DNA of 64,000 bases from Ramlibacter alkalitolerans (GTDB lineage: Bacteria; Pseudomonadota; Gammaproteobacteria; Burkholderiales; Burkholderiaceae_C), in NCBI RefSeq assembly GCF_016722765.1, contig NZ_JAEQND010000005.1:336470-400469 (forward strand), written 5' to 3'. The translations under genes and the position numbers were made by a program. Below are positions 35,792-44,837 of this stretch, in pieces; within the stretch, counting starts at the first letter, position 1, and each line of letters begins with the position of its first letter. Under the pieces are notes generated by a model. That model was given only the letters and a program-made list of their open reading frames with translations. It did not search any database and was not told where the DNA came from.

Positions 35792-35897
35792 TCCCTCCCC
35801 CCTGCGGGGGAGGGCTGGGGTGGGGGCACTCCGGAGGTTCGAATCCATCTCCAAGGCCGGAGTGCCGCCCTCCCTACCTCCCCCCGGCGGGGGGAGG
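35792..35897. repeat. Repeat family A, copy 4, in a nested symmetric block
   Basis: A family A palindrome (35792-35826) is followed by a 10-base stem GGCACTCCGG (35825-35834) with CCGGAGTGCC (35857-35866), then a CCTCCCCCC...GGGGGGAGG hairpin (35877-35897). The block lies between the convergent hemerythrin gene and the ene-reductase gene and may end transcription. Confidence 0.7.
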
Positions 35898-35908
35898 AGT
35901 CCTTCCTT

Positions 35909-37015
35909 CTATTTCAGCGCCGGGTAGTCCGTGTAGCCCTGCGCCCCGCCGCCGTACAGCGTCGCCTTGTCGATGTCCGCCAGCGCTGCGTTCGCGCGCA
36001 GCCGCTCCACCAGGTCGGGGTTCGAGATGAAGGGGCGGCCGAAGGCGACCACGTCGGCGCCGTGTTCCAGCGCTTGTTCCGCCAGCCGGCGGTCGTAGCC
36101 GTTGTTCACCATCCAGGCCCCCTTGGCGCCCGCTTCGCGCCAGGCGCGCTGCAGCGCCGCGTAGTCGAACGGGCGGCCATCGACTTCGCGCGGGCCGCCG
36201 GTGGCGCCCTCGATCACGTGCACGTAGGCCAGGCCCATGCCCGCGAGTTCGCGCACCACGTACTCGAACAGCGGCTGCGGATGCTCGTCGGCGATGTCGT
36301 TGGCCGGCGTCACCGGCGAGAGCCGCACGCCGACGCGCTCGGCGCCGATCTCCTCCACCACGGCGCGCATCACTTCGAGCAGCAGGCGGGCGCGGTTCGG
36401 GATGGTGCCGCCGTAGTCGTCGTGGCGCTGGTTGGCGCCGGTCTTGAGGAACTGGTCGAGCAGGTAGCCGTTGGCGCCGTGCACCTCCACGCCATCGAAG
36501 CCGGCACTGGTGACGGCATGGCGCGCGGCATGCCGGAAATCCTGCACGATGCCGGGCAGCTCGCCGGCATCGAGTGCGCGCGGCTCCGAGGTGGCGACGA
36601 AGCTGCCCGTTCCATCGGCCTTCTTCAGCCAGGTCTTGGTCCTGGCGGTGATGGCCGATGGAGCGACCGGCTGCTGCCGGTCCGGCTGCAGGTCGACGTG
36701 CGAGACGCGCCCGACGTGCCACAGCTGGCAGTAGATGCGGCCGCCCTGGCCGTGCACCGCATCGGTCACGCGCTTCCAGCCATCGAGCTGCTCGGTGCTG
36801 TACAGGCCAGGGACGTCGGCATAGCCCTGGCCCTGGTGCGTGATGGCCGTGGCCTCGCTGATGATCAGGCCGGCCGAGGCTCGCTGGGCGTAGTACTGCG
36901 CCATCAGGGGCGTGGGAATGGCGTCGGGGGCGCGGTTGCGCGTGAGCGGCGCCATGACGATGCGATTGGGCAGGTGCAGTCTCCCGAGCTGCACGGGTTG
37001 GAACAGTGATTTCAT
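35909..37015 (-). CDS. nemA: Old yellow enzyme family alkene reductase
   Basis: A 368-residue FMN-dependent TIM-barrel enzyme. Motifs: RIVMAPLTRNRA at the N terminus, YYAQRASAGLIISEATAI, QLWHVGRVSH, GFDGVEVHGANGYLLDQFLK with the His-Asn substrate pair, and VAFGRPFISNPDL. It belongs to the NemA/xenobiotic reductase branch that reduces activated C=C bonds or nitro groups. Physiological substrate unknown. It precedes no partner in an operon; gstA follows 121 bases upstream on the same strand. Confidence 0.88.
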   Translation of the reverse strand: MKSLFQPVQLGRLHLPNRIVMAPLTRNRAPDAIPTPLMAQYYAQRASAGLIISEATAITHQGQGYADVPGLYSTEQLDGWKRVTDAVHGQGGRIYCQLWHVGRVSHVDLQPDRQQPVAPSAITARTKTWLKKADGTGSFVATSEPRALDAGELPGIVQDFRHAARHAVTSAGFDGVEVHGANGYLLDQFLKTGANQRHDDYGGTIPNRARLLLEVMRAVVEEIGAERVGVRLSPVTPANDIADEHPQPLFEYVVRELAGMGLAYVHVIEGATGGPREVDGRPFDYAALQRAWREAGAKGAWMVNNGYDRRLAEQALEHGADVVAFGRPFISNPDLVERLRANAALADIDKATLYGGGAQGYTDYPALK

Positions 37016-37078
37016 GGAGTGTTGGTGGCAAAAACGAAACCGGGGTTCGTCCTCGAACCCCGGTGCGGCGGGTAACGC

Positions 37079-37136
37079 CTGGTGTCGCGTCGCAGGCTGG
37101 TGGTGAGCCGCGTCAGCGCGAACCCCAGCGCTTCGA
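37079..37136. repeat. Degenerate repeat family C copy
   Basis: GCAGGCTGGTGGTGAGCCGC and then GCGAACCCCAGCGC resemble the C element seen at 40112 and 60907 but with several changes. It abuts the end of gstA. Confidence 0.5.
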
Positions 37137-37742
37137 TCAGGCCAGCTTCTCGAGCTTCAGCGCCTCCTGCACGGCCGGCCGGGCCTCCACCCGCGCGTTG
37201 TGCGCGGTGAGGTTCTTGAAGCCCGCGATGTCGATGTTCATCGGCTTGGTCCAGCGCGTCACCACGTAGAGGTAGGCATCGGCCACCGTGAAGTGGTCGC
37301 CCATGAGGTACTCCTTGCCTTCGAGTTGCTGGTCGACGAACTCGAAGCGCTTGGCCAGCTTGTCGCGGAACATGGGCTTGGCCTCTTCCGGCGTGGCCGG
37401 CATGAACAGCGGCGAGAAGGTCTTGTGGATCTCGGTGCCGATGAAGGTCAGCCACTCCTGCAGGCGATAGCGCGGCAGGGTGCCGTTGGCGGGCGCGAGG
37501 TTCTTGTTCGGGACCTGGTCGGCCACGTACTGCACGATCGCCGGCCCTTCGCGCAGGCGCGTGCCGTCATCGAGCTCCAGCATCGGCACGTAGCCGAGCG
37601 GATTGATGCCGTAGTAGTCGCTGCCGTCCTGCAGCTTGTGCGTCTTGGTGGAAGCCAGCACGGGCTCGAAGGCGAGGCCGGCTTCGCGCAGCACGATGTG
37701 GGGCGACAGCGAACAGGCGCCGGGGGAGTAATAGAGCTTCAT
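37137..37742 (-). CDS. gstA: Glutathione S-transferase, GstA-like
   Basis: A 201-residue cytosolic protein. The N-terminal thioredoxin fold is MKLYYSPGACSLSPHIVLRE with the catalytic Cys in the GACSLS motif, followed by YVPMLELDDGTRL with the cis-Pro, and EGPAIVQYVADQ. The C-terminal helical domain includes FTVADAYLYVVTRW. It matches bacterial beta-class GSTs that conjugate or reduce electrophiles with glutathione. Adjacent to an ene-reductase, possibly both in electrophile detoxification (inferred). Confidence 0.9.
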   Translation of the reverse strand: MKLYYSPGACSLSPHIVLREAGLAFEPVLASTKTHKLQDGSDYYGINPLGYVPMLELDDGTRLREGPAIVQYVADQVPNKNLAPANGTLPRYRLQEWLTFIGTEIHKTFSPLFMPATPEEAKPMFRDKLAKRFEFVDQQLEGKEYLMGDHFTVADAYLYVVTRWTKPMNIDIAGFKNLTAHNARVEARPAVQEALKLEKLA

Positions 37743-37858
37743 TTCGCGTTTCTACCTTTCCTCTGGAGGGGGGACGGATTCGTGAAGAAATCCATGCTAG
37801 CCAGAATGCGCGAGCCCTGCACGCCTGGGGTCTGGCTGAGCTTGGCCACAATGGGTCC

Positions 37859-39139
37859 ATGGCCAAGTTCCTCAAATGGGCGGCGATCTTCCTGGCCGCC
37901 TTCCTGCTCCTGCTGATCGGTGTGGCCGTGGCCCTCCAGCACTGGGTGCGCACCGACGATTTCCGCGCCCGGGTGGAGCAGCAGGCCAGTGCGGCCCTCG
38001 GCGTGCCGCTGCGCCTGGGGCGCCTTTCGGTGGACCTGTGGCCGCTGCCTGCCGTGGCGGCCGACGACGTGCAGCTGCTGACGCGCCCGCCGCTGACGAT
38101 CGCCCGCGTCGAGGCGCGCCCGGTGTGGAGCGGGCTGCTGGAGAAGCGGCTCGAGATCGCCACCCTGGTCGTGCGCAAGGCGGTGCTGCCGCAGGCCGGC
38201 ATCACCGCGCTCGGGGCGGCCGTGCAGAAGAAGGACAAGGCGGCGCCCCGGCCCGCCGCGCCGGTGCCGCAGGAGCAGGGGCCGTCCATCGTGGCCTTCC
38301 CGCAGCGTGCCGTGCTGGACGACATCACCTGGATCGACGAGAAGGGCCAGCGCATGACCGTCCGCGCCGAAGCCGACCTGGGTGGGGACGGCATGCTGGA
38401 GCGCGCATCGTTCAGGATCGTGCAGGGCCGCTTCGCCGGCACCCAGGGCGCGGTCGAGCGCAAGGGCGAAGAGTGGCCGCTGCGGGTGGAGATCGGCGGC
38501 GGCCGCATCGTCGGCAAGCTGCATCTCACGAGCGGCCGGGCGCCCGGCATGAAGCTGCTGCAAGGGCAGTTGAACACCGACAACGTCGAACTGGCCGCGC
38601 TCACCGCTCCCAGCAAGGTGCTGAGCGGCAAGCTGCAGGCGCAGACCAGTCTGCGCTCGGAGTTCCGCGAATTCGGCCGCCTGGCCGATGCGCTGAATAC
38701 GCAGACGCGCTTCACCGTGCGCGATGCGCTGGTCGACGGCCTCGACCTGCAGAAGGCGGTGCAGACCGTGGGCCTGAGCCGCGGCGGCACGACCCGACTG
38801 GACACGCTGGCGGGGCAGGTCACGACGCAGGGCAAGGCGGTGCACTTGGCGAACCTGGTCGCCTCGTCGGGGTCCCTGTCGGCGAGCGGCAATGTCTCCA
38901 TCACGCCCGCCAAGGCCCTGAGCGGGCGCGTGAACGTGGACCTGGCGAGCACCCGCGGTGCGCTGGGGGTTCCGCTGGTCGTGGGCGGCACCATCGACGC
39001 GCCGAGCGTGATGCTCACGCGCGGAGCGCTGGTCGGCGCCGCGGTCGGCACCTTGATCGTGCCCGGCGCGGGAACGGCTGCAGGCGCGACGGCCGGCGAC
39101 AGGATCGGCGAGTCGCTGCGGGGGCTCTTCGGCAAGTAG
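37859..39139 (+). CDS. AsmA-like protein
   Basis: A 426-residue protein with an N-terminal membrane anchor (LKWAAIFLAAFLLLLIGVAVAL) and a long beta-rich body. Domains of the AsmA/TamB-related family are suggested by the segments LSVDLWPLPAVAADDVQLLT and SGNVSITPAKALSGRVNVDL near the C terminus. Bacterial AsmA-like proteins span the periplasm as lipid-transfer bridges. It ends with GRALVGAAVGTLIVPGAG, an unusual hydrophobic tail. Function inferred only. Confidence 0.78.
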   Translation: MAKFLKWAAIFLAAFLLLLIGVAVALQHWVRTDDFRARVEQQASAALGVPLRLGRLSVDLWPLPAVAADDVQLLTRPPLTIARVEARPVWSGLLEKRLEIATLVVRKAVLPQAGITALGAAVQKKDKAAPRPAAPVPQEQGPSIVAFPQRAVLDDITWIDEKGQRMTVRAEADLGGDGMLERASFRIVQGRFAGTQGAVERKGEEWPLRVEIGGGRIVGKLHLTSGRAPGMKLLQGQLNTDNVELAALTAPSKVLSGKLQAQTSLRSEFREFGRLADALNTQTRFTVRDALVDGLDLQKAVQTVGLSRGGTTRLDTLAGQVTTQGKAVHLANLVASSGSLSASGNVSITPAKALSGRVNVDLASTRGALGVPLVVGGTIDAPSVMLTRGALVGAAVGTLIVPGAGTAAGATAGDRIGESLRGLFGK

Positions 39140-39288
39140 GCGCCTGGGCGGCGGCGAGCGCCGCAGGCTGGCGAACCCCCTCGTCTTCGCTGGGCGTTGC
39201 GTCCTACACCGGTGCTGGCGCCGAGCCGATCCATTGCGCGCCGCGGGTCCTTAGCATCGGGTCAGCAACAGCTCAGCCCGGAAACCGT
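39140..39288. other. Short gap with a degenerate family C remnant
   Basis: No gene. GCCGCAGGCTGGCGAACCCC near 39163 is a partial family C sequence. Confidence 0.4.
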
Positions 39289-40116
39289 ATGCACCTCTCG
39301 ACGGTCGAAACCGTCCTCGAATACCAGGTCCGATCGCCCACCCATTTCTGCTTCAACCTCGAAGCGGCACACTGGCCGACGCAGAAGATCCTGAGCGAGC
39401 GCCTCACGATCTCCAGCGGGGTCACGCCGCACAGCTCGATGGATGGCGCCAGCGGCAATCGCTACATCCGTTTCGACGCCGGGCCCGGGCCGCTGAAGGT
39501 GAACTACAAGGCCGAAGTGGAAGTGAACACGCCCCAGCCCGATGCGGGCCTGCGCGAGACGCCCGTGGGCCAGGTGCCGGACGAGATCTTCCCCTACCTG
39601 CTGGCCACGCGCTATTGCGAATCCGACGTGCTGTGCGGGGAGGTGGTGCGCATGTTCGGCGGAGTGCCGCCCGGCATCGGCCGGGTCCACGCGATCGTCG
39701 AGTGGATCCGCAGGAACATCCAGTACAAGCCGCTGAGCACCCATTCGACGACCACCGCGCAGGAGGTGTTCCAGCAGCGCGCCGGCGTGTGCCGCGACTT
39801 CGCGCACCTGGGCATCACCTTCTGCCGCGCGCTGAACATTCCCGCACGCATCGTCGTGGGCTACGTCTGGTTCGACGAGCCGCCGCAGGACTTCCACGCC
39901 GTGTTCGAAGCGTGGCTGTCGGGACGCTGGGTGCTGTTCGACCCGACCGGCATGGCGCCGACCGATCGCCTGGTGCGCATCGGCACCGGCCGCGACGCCA
40001 AGGACGTGGCCTTCGCGACGATCTTCGGCCAGCTGCAGATGACGCGCAAGGAAGTGATGGTGCTGGAGCACGATCCGCGGGTGGTGGCGGCGAAGCCTGT
40101 GTCGCTGGCCCTGTAG
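39289..40116 (+). CDS. Transglutaminase-like protease-fold protein
   Basis: A 275-residue soluble protein. The Cys-His-Asp triad of the transglutaminase-like fold is visible: QQRAGVCRDFAHLGITFC with the catalytic Cys, DFHAVFEAWL with the His, and WVLFDPTGM with the Asp. N-terminal part (LEYQVRSPTHFCFNLEA) resembles the bacterial N-terminal domain of these proteins. Activity may be peptidase or amide hydrolysis. The stop codon at 40114 lies within repeat C1. Confidence 0.88.
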   Translation: MHLSTVETVLEYQVRSPTHFCFNLEAAHWPTQKILSERLTISSGVTPHSSMDGASGNRYIRFDAGPGPLKVNYKAEVEVNTPQPDAGLRETPVGQVPDEIFPYLLATRYCESDVLCGEVVRMFGGVPPGIGRVHAIVEWIRRNIQYKPLSTHSTTTAQEVFQQRAGVCRDFAHLGITFCRALNIPARIVVGYVWFDEPPQDFHAVFEAWLSGRWVLFDPTGMAPTDRLVRIGTGRDAKDVAFATIFGQLQMTRKEVMVLEHDPRVVAAKPVSLAL

Positions 40117-40199
40117 GCTGGCGGTGACGCGCGAAGCGCCGGAACCCCAGCGCCTGCGCGCAGCGCTGGGGTTTCGCTGTCGCTCCACCGCCAGCCTAC
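40112..40199. repeat. Repeat family C, copy 1
   Basis: Imperfect 88-base palindrome beginning TGTAGGCTGGCGGTGACG and ending in CCACCGCCAGCCTAC. It supplies the TAG stop of the transglutaminase-like gene and fills the space to the facing aldolase-like gene. Confidence 0.8.
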
Positions 40200-40224
40200 G
40201 GGAGCCAGCGGAGGAGAGTCACCC

Positions 40225-40980
40225 TCAATCCTTGTACGACGGATCCGTGCGATCCAGCTTGCGCAGCAGCGCCGGCCAGGCGATGTTCGCGCCTTGCCCG
40301 GCCGAGCCTTTCTTCATCACTTCCTCCATGCCGCTGAGGATGCGCGGATCGATCTGCACCAGCTCGCCGCCGGCCTGCGCATCGATCTGGATGCGGCAGG
40401 CGTTCTCGAACAGGTACATGTGAAGGAAGGCATCCGCGATGGTGCGACCGACGGTCAGCAGCCCGTGATTGCGCAGCAGCAGGAAGTTGTTGCTGCCCAG
40501 GTCGCGCTGCAGCCGCGGCTTCTCCTCGTCGCGCAGGGCCACGCCTTCGTAGCCGTGGTAGCCGAGCGATGGCAGGATGAAGGTGCTCTGCTGGCTGATG
40601 GGAAGCAGGCCGCACTTCTGCGCGCTGACCGCCACGCCGGCGCGGCTGTGCGTGTGCAGCACGCAGCCGGCGTCCTCGCGCGCCTGGTGGATGCAGCTGT
40701 GGATCACGAAACCCGCCGGGTTCACGGGGAAGGGCGAGTCGATCAGCTTGGTGCAGGACTGGTCCACCTTCACCAATGAAGAGGCGGTGATCTCGTCGAA
40801 CATGAGTCCGTACGGGTTGATCAGGAAATGATGCTCGGGCCCGGGGATGCGGGCGCTCACATGCGTGAAGACGAGGTCGCTCCAGCCGTAGAGGGCGATC
40901 AGGCGGTAGCAGGCGGCCAGGTCGACGCGCAGCTGCCACTCCTGTTCGCTGACCACTTCGCGCAGGGATGCGATGTTCAT
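40225..40980 (-). CDS. Class II aldolase/adducin family protein
   Basis: A 251-residue protein. Metal-binding segments HTHSRAGVAVSA and LLRNHGLLTVG carry the His residues of class II aldolases, and the N-terminal half includes YGWSDLVFTHVSARIPG. In this family members act as fuculose-phosphate aldolases, ribulose epimerases or decarboxylases; the neighbours do not settle which. A relative sharing the same LRNHGLL segment is at 63043. Confidence 0.85.
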   Translation of the reverse strand: MNIASLREVVSEQEWQLRVDLAACYRLIALYGWSDLVFTHVSARIPGPEHHFLINPYGLMFDEITASSLVKVDQSCTKLIDSPFPVNPAGFVIHSCIHQAREDAGCVLHTHSRAGVAVSAQKCGLLPISQQSTFILPSLGYHGYEGVALRDEEKPRLQRDLGSNNFLLLRNHGLLTVGRTIADAFLHMYLFENACRIQIDAQAGGELVQIDPRILSGMEEVMKKGSAGQGANIAWPALLRKLDRTDPSYKD

Positions 40981-41031
40981 GGGGGACTCCTTGCCGCAAG
41001 CGGAGCATTCTTGGGTCGGGCCGCGAGCTGG

Positions 41032-41289
41032 TCAAGTCGGGGCGGTCGCCTGTTCGAGCGTCGTGAGCCAGGCGATCGCCTGCGCCCGCGAGCTGCCGCA
41101 CATGTCCGCGGAGGGGCGCAGGCCGGCACAGAAGGCGGGGCGCTCGGGGCGGCCGAAGATGCGGCAGCGGTTGGCTTCGTCGAGCTGGATGCAGCGCACG
41201 CCCGCCGGCTTGCCTTGCGGCATGCCGGGGATCGGCGACGTGATGGAAGGGGCGATGCAGCAGGCACCGCAGCCCGGACGGCACTGCAT
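41032..41289 (-). CDS. YkgJ family Cys-cluster protein
   Basis: An 85-residue protein with [15 protein letters not shown] at the N terminus and further Cys at [13 protein letters not shown] and [13 protein letters not shown], the pattern of the YkgJ (UPF0153) Fe-S or zinc family of unknown role. A start at 41289 is the first plausible codon. It is divergent from mnmG. Confidence 0.8.
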   Translation of the reverse strand: MQCRPGCGACCIAPSITSPIPGMPQGKPAGVRCIQLDEANRCRIFGRPERPAFCAGLRPSADMCGSSRAQAIAWLTTLEQATAPT

Positions 41290-41435
41290 TGCTCTCTTTT
41301 CCGTAGCTGAGCCTGGGGCGGGGACAGGTGGAGGGTGGATTGGACCACGGCGGGCAGCATTCCCGGGCGGCCCGTAAAATCTCTCCCTTCCCCGAATCGG
41401 CCCTCGTGCCCCTGCGCCCGGACGGCGCTCCCTCC

Positions 41436-43388
41436 ATGTTCTATCCCGAAGAATTCGACGTCATCGTCGTTGGCGGCGGCCACGCCGGCACCGAAGCGGC
41501 CCTGGCTTGCGCACGCATGGGCTGCCGCACCCTGCTGCTCACCCACAACATCGAGACGTTGGGTCAGATGAGCTGCAACCCGTCGATCGGCGGGATCGGC
41601 AAGGGCCACCTGGTCAAGGAGGTTGACGCGCTGGGCGGCGCGATGGCGATCGCCACCGACGAGGCCGGGATCCAGTTCCGCATCCTCAACTCCAGCAAGG
41701 GACCGGCGGTGCGCGCCACCCGGGCCCAGGCCGACCGCATCCTCTACAAGGCCGCGATCCGCCGCCGGCTGGAGAACCAGCCGAATCTCACCCTGTTCCA
41801 GCAGGCCGTCGACGACCTGATGGTCGAGGGCGACCGGGTGGTCGGCGCGGTGACGCAGATCGGCGTCCGCTTTCGCGCCCGGGCGGTCGTGCTCACGGCC
41901 GGCACCTTCCTGGACGGCAAGATCCACGTCGGGCTGGAGAACTACGCGGCGGGGCGGGCCGGGGATCCGCCGGCGGTCTCGCTGTCGGCGCGCCTGAAGG
42001 AGCTGAAGCTGCCGCAGGGTCGGCTCAAGACGGGTACGCCCCCGCGCATCGACGGCCGCAGCATCGATTTCAGCCGCTGCGAGGAGCAGCCGGGCGACCT
42101 CGATCCGGTGCCGGTGTTCAGCTTCATGGGCCGGGCCGACATGCATCCGCGCCAGGTGCCCTGCTGGATCACGCATACCAACGAGCGGACGCACGCGATC
42201 ATCCGCTCCGGTTTCGATCGCAGCCCGATGTTCACCGGCCGCATCGAGGGGGTGGGTCCGCGCTACTGCCCGAGCGTGGAGGACAAGATCAACCGGTTCA
42301 AGGACAAGGACAGCCACCAAGTGTTCCTGGAGCCGGAAGGCCTGAGCACCAACGAGTTCTATCCGAACGGGATCTCGACCAGCCTGCCGTTCGACGTCCA
42401 GCTCGGGTTGGTGCGGACGCTGCCCGGCCTGGAGCACGCCCATATCCTTCGCCCCGGCTACGCCATCGAGTACGACTACTTCGATCCCCGGGGGCTGAAG
42501 TCCTCCTTCGAGACCCGCGCGATCGGCGGCTTGTTCTTCGCCGGCCAGATCAACGGGACCACGGGGTACGAGGAAGCGGCGGCCCAGGGCTTGTTCGCCG
42601 GCGTCAATGCCGCGCTCCAGGTGAAGGGCGAAGGCGCGTGGCTCCCGTCGCGCGACCAGGCGTACCTGGGCGTGCTGGTCGACGACCTGATCACCAAGGG
42701 CGTCACGGAGCCGTACCGCATGTTCACCAGCCGGGCGGAGTACCGCTTGCAACTGCGTGAGGACAACGCCGACCTGCGGCTGACGGAGGACGGGCGGCGC
42801 ATGGGCCTGGTCGGCGACGCGCAGTGGGAGGCGTTCTGCCGCAAGCGTGATGCTGTTTCACGTGAAACAGAGCGGCTGAAGACGACCTGGGTCAATCCCA
42901 AGATCCTGTCGGAAGCAGAAGCCTCGCGCGTTCTCGGTACCTCGATCGACCACGAGTACAGCCTGGGCGATCTGCTGCGGCGGCCGGATGTCGGCTACGA
43001 GTCCCTGGTCTCGATGGAGGCGGGGCGCTGGAAGAGCGACGCTGTTTCACGTGAAACACTGGGCGACCTGTACGCGCCGGTCGTGGAGCAGGTCGAGATC
43101 GGCGCCAAGTACGCCGGCTACATCGAGCGGCAGAAGGACGAGATCGCCCGGGCCGCACACTACGAAAACCTCAAGCTTCCGGCGGAGCTGGACTACATGC
43201 AGGTTGCGGCGCTGAGCATCGAGGTTCGGCAGAAGCTGAGCAAGCATCGGCCGGAAACGCTGGGACTGGCATCCCGGATCTCGGGCGTCACGCCGGCGGC
43301 GATCTCGCTGCTGCTAGTGCACCTGAAGAAGCACAAGTTCAAGGGATTCGCGGAGGCGGCGAACCAGGCTGGGCAGGCGGCGGCATGA
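41436..43388 (+). CDS. mnmG: tRNA uridine-5-carboxymethylaminomethyl modification enzyme MnmG
   Basis: A 650-residue FAD enzyme. FAD-binding motif [19 protein letters not shown] at residue 7, [20 protein letters not shown], and the conserved GINTTGYEEA-type segment ([18 protein letters not shown]) are visible. With MnmE it adds the carboxymethylaminomethyl group to wobble uridine of tRNAs. The start 41436 ([11 protein letters not shown]) matches the family. Two palindromic parS sites lie inside this coding sequence, near its 3' end. Followed by rsmG. Confidence 0.96.
   Translation: MFYPEEFDVIVVGGGHAGTEAALACARMGCRTLLLTHNIETLGQMSCNPSIGGIGKGHLVKEVDALGGAMAIATDEAGIQFRILNSSKGPAVRATRAQADRILYKAAIRRRLENQPNLTLFQQAVDDLMVEGDRVVGAVTQIGVRFRARAVVLTAGTFLDGKIHVGLENYAAGRAGDPPAVSLSARLKELKLPQGRLKTGTPPRIDGRSIDFSRCEEQPGDLDPVPVFSFMGRADMHPRQVPCWITHTNERTHAIIRSGFDRSPMFTGRIEGVGPRYCPSVEDKINRFKDKDSHQVFLEPEGLSTNEFYPNGISTSLPFDVQLGLVRTLPGLEHAHILRPGYAIEYDYFDPRGLKSSFETRAIGGLFFAGQINGTTGYEEAAAQGLFAGVNAALQVKGEGAWLPSRDQAYLGVLVDDLITKGVTEPYRMFTSRAEYRLQLREDNADLRLTEDGRRMGLVGDAQWEAFCRKRDAVSRETERLKTTWVNPKILSEAEASRVLGTSIDHEYSLGDLLRRPDVGYESLVSMEAGRWKSDAVSRETLGDLYAPVVEQVEIGAKYAGYIERQKDEIARAAHYENLKLPAELDYMQVAALSIEVRQKLSKHRPETLGLASRISGVTPAAISLLLVHLKKHKFKGFAEAANQAGQAAA
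42854..42869. promoter_or_regulatory. parS site 1 (in mnmG)
   Basis: TGTTTCACGTGAAACA, a perfect 16-base palindrome identical to the widespread chromosomal parS consensus. It lies within mnmG, about 3.4 kb before parB, and should bind ParB. Confidence 0.92.
43043..43058. promoter_or_regulatory. parS site 2 (in mnmG)
   Basis: TGTTTCACGTGAAACA again, 189 bases after site 1. Both sites encode the peptide VSRET in the same frame of MnmG. Confidence 0.92.
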
Positions 43389-43469
43389 GCGGGCTTCGTC
43401 ATTTCCCCTGCCGCTTGGACGGAGGGGCGGGGAAGGGGCGCTCTGGCTGGGATGCAGCGCCCGAGCGTG

Positions 43470-43501
43470 CCCCCACCCCGGCCCTCCGCGAGAGGGGGAG
43501 G
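43470..43501. repeat. Repeat family A, copy 5
   Basis: CCCCACCCCGGCCCTC followed by CGCGAGAGGGGGAG, between mnmG and rsmG on the same strand. Longer gap than usual for these two genes. Confidence 0.65.
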
Positions 43502-43507
43502 TAAGGC

Positions 43508-44182
43508 ATGGGATCGCGCGAAGATCGGACGGTTGCGGCGGCGCAGGCCCTCGGCCTGGCGCTCGGGCCTGCGGAACTGCACAAGCTCCTCACCTACCTC
43601 GACCTGATCGCCAAGTGGAACAAGGTCTACAACCTCACCGCCGTCCGTGATCCCGAGGAGATGCTGGTCCAGCACCTGTTCGACAGCCTCGCGGTCGTCG
43701 GGCCCTTGCGCCGCCAGACGCAGGGCAGGGCGGTTCATCTGCTGGACGTCGGCTCCGGCGCCGGCCTGCCCGGCGTCGTGATCGCGGTTTGCTGCCCGGA
43801 GATCCGGGTCGATTGCGTGGACGCGGTCGGCAAGAAGGCCGCCTTCATCCAGCAATCGGCGGCCCAGCTCCAGCTTCCGAATCTCAGCGGCTTGCACGAT
43901 CGCGTCGAGCGCATTCCCGGCCGCTACGACGTGATCAGCTCGCGGGCGTTTGCGTCGCTGCCGGACTTCGTCTCCTGGTCGACCCATGCACTGGCCGACG
44001 ACGGGCTCTGGATGGCCATGAAGGGCAAGCGCCCTGAGGGGGAGATCGCCGATCTGCCGCCGCAAGCCGAAGTGTTCCACGTGGAACAACTCACCGTCCC
44101 CGAGCTCGCGGCCGAGCGCTGCATCGTGTGGATGCGCAAGCGCTCGCGTGCGGAAAGCGCTACAGCTCCTGCAGAGGCCTGA
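43508..44182 (+). CDS. rsmG: 16S rRNA (guanine527-N7) methyltransferase RsmG
   Basis: A 224-residue SAM-dependent methyltransferase. AdoMet-binding LLDVGSGAGLPGVVIAV at residues 78-94, and KKAAFIQQSAAQLQL and SRAFASLPDFV are family-typical. It methylates G527 of 16S rRNA. Codons near 44073-44088 form a third parS palindrome that encodes VFHVEQL, so ParB can bind within the gene. The start at 43508 follows repeat A5. Confidence 0.93.
   Translation: MGSREDRTVAAAQALGLALGPAELHKLLTYLDLIAKWNKVYNLTAVRDPEEMLVQHLFDSLAVVGPLRRQTQGRAVHLLDVGSGAGLPGVVIAVCCPEIRVDCVDAVGKKAAFIQQSAAQLQLPNLSGLHDRVERIPGRYDVISSRAFASLPDFVSWSTHALADDGLWMAMKGKRPEGEIADLPPQAEVFHVEQLTVPELAAERCIVWMRKRSRAESATAPAEA
44073..44088. promoter_or_regulatory. 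parS site 3 (in rsmG)
   Basis: TGTTCCACGTGGAACA, a perfect palindrome and close variant of the parS consensus, lying 765 bases upstream of parA. Confidence 0.88.
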
Positions 44183-44212
44183 CGGTACACTCAGCGCTCA
44201 CTTGGAGGGGCC

Positions 44213-44827
44213 ATGCTCGGCGTTGCAGACTACGGCGCATTCGTCGCCGCGATCCTGATTTTCCTGGCCATTCCCGGGCCCGGAAACCTGGCACTGATCA
44301 CCTCGACCAGCAAGGGCGGCATCCCGGGCGGCATCGGTGCCACGCTGGGCATCATTGCCGGCGACCAGGTGCTGATGTGGACGGCCGTCGGCGGCGTCGC
44401 GGCCCTGCTGCTGGCCTCGCCCACCGCTTTCGTGGCCGTGCAGTGGGCCGGCGCCGCCTACCTCGCGTGGCTGGGCTTGCGCATGCTCATGGCCAAGCCG
44501 GGCGCCAAGCCCGTCCTGAACATCCAGCCGCGCCACTATTTCCGCCAGGCTGCCGTCATCACCTTGCTCAATCCCAAGGCCATCGTGTTCTACATGGCCT
44601 TCTTCCCGCTGTTCGTCGACCCCCAGCAGCACCAGGGCCTGCTGACCTTCGGCGTGATGGCCGCGACCATCGCAGTGCTGACCTTCGCCTACGGGCTCGC
44701 CGCCGTACTGCTCACCCACTTCCTTGCCGAGCGCATGCGCGCCAACCCGGCGATCGCGCGCTGGCTGGAGAAATTCGCCGGGCTGTGCCTGATCGGCTTC
44801 GGCGTCAAGCTCGCGGTGTCCAGGTAA
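44213..44827 (+). CDS. LysE family exporter
   Basis: A 204-residue inner-membrane protein with six hydrophobic segments (YGAFVAAILIFLAIPGPGNLAL first). The PGPGNLALITS motif and KAIVFYMAFFPLFVD are typical of the LysE/RhtB amino acid exporter family. Substrate unknown. A GGAGGGG site lies before the ATG. It lies between rsmG and parA, as often in Comamonadaceae. Confidence 0.88.
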   Translation: MLGVADYGAFVAAILIFLAIPGPGNLALITSTSKGGIPGGIGATLGIIAGDQVLMWTAVGGVAALLLASPTAFVAVQWAGAAYLAWLGLRMLMAKPGAKPVLNIQPRHYFRQAAVITLLNPKAIVFYMAFFPLFVDPQQHQGLLTFGVMAATIAVLTFAYGLAAVLLTHFLAERMRANPAIARWLEKFAGLCLIGFGVKLAVSR

Positions 44828-44837
44828 TCCAAGAACG

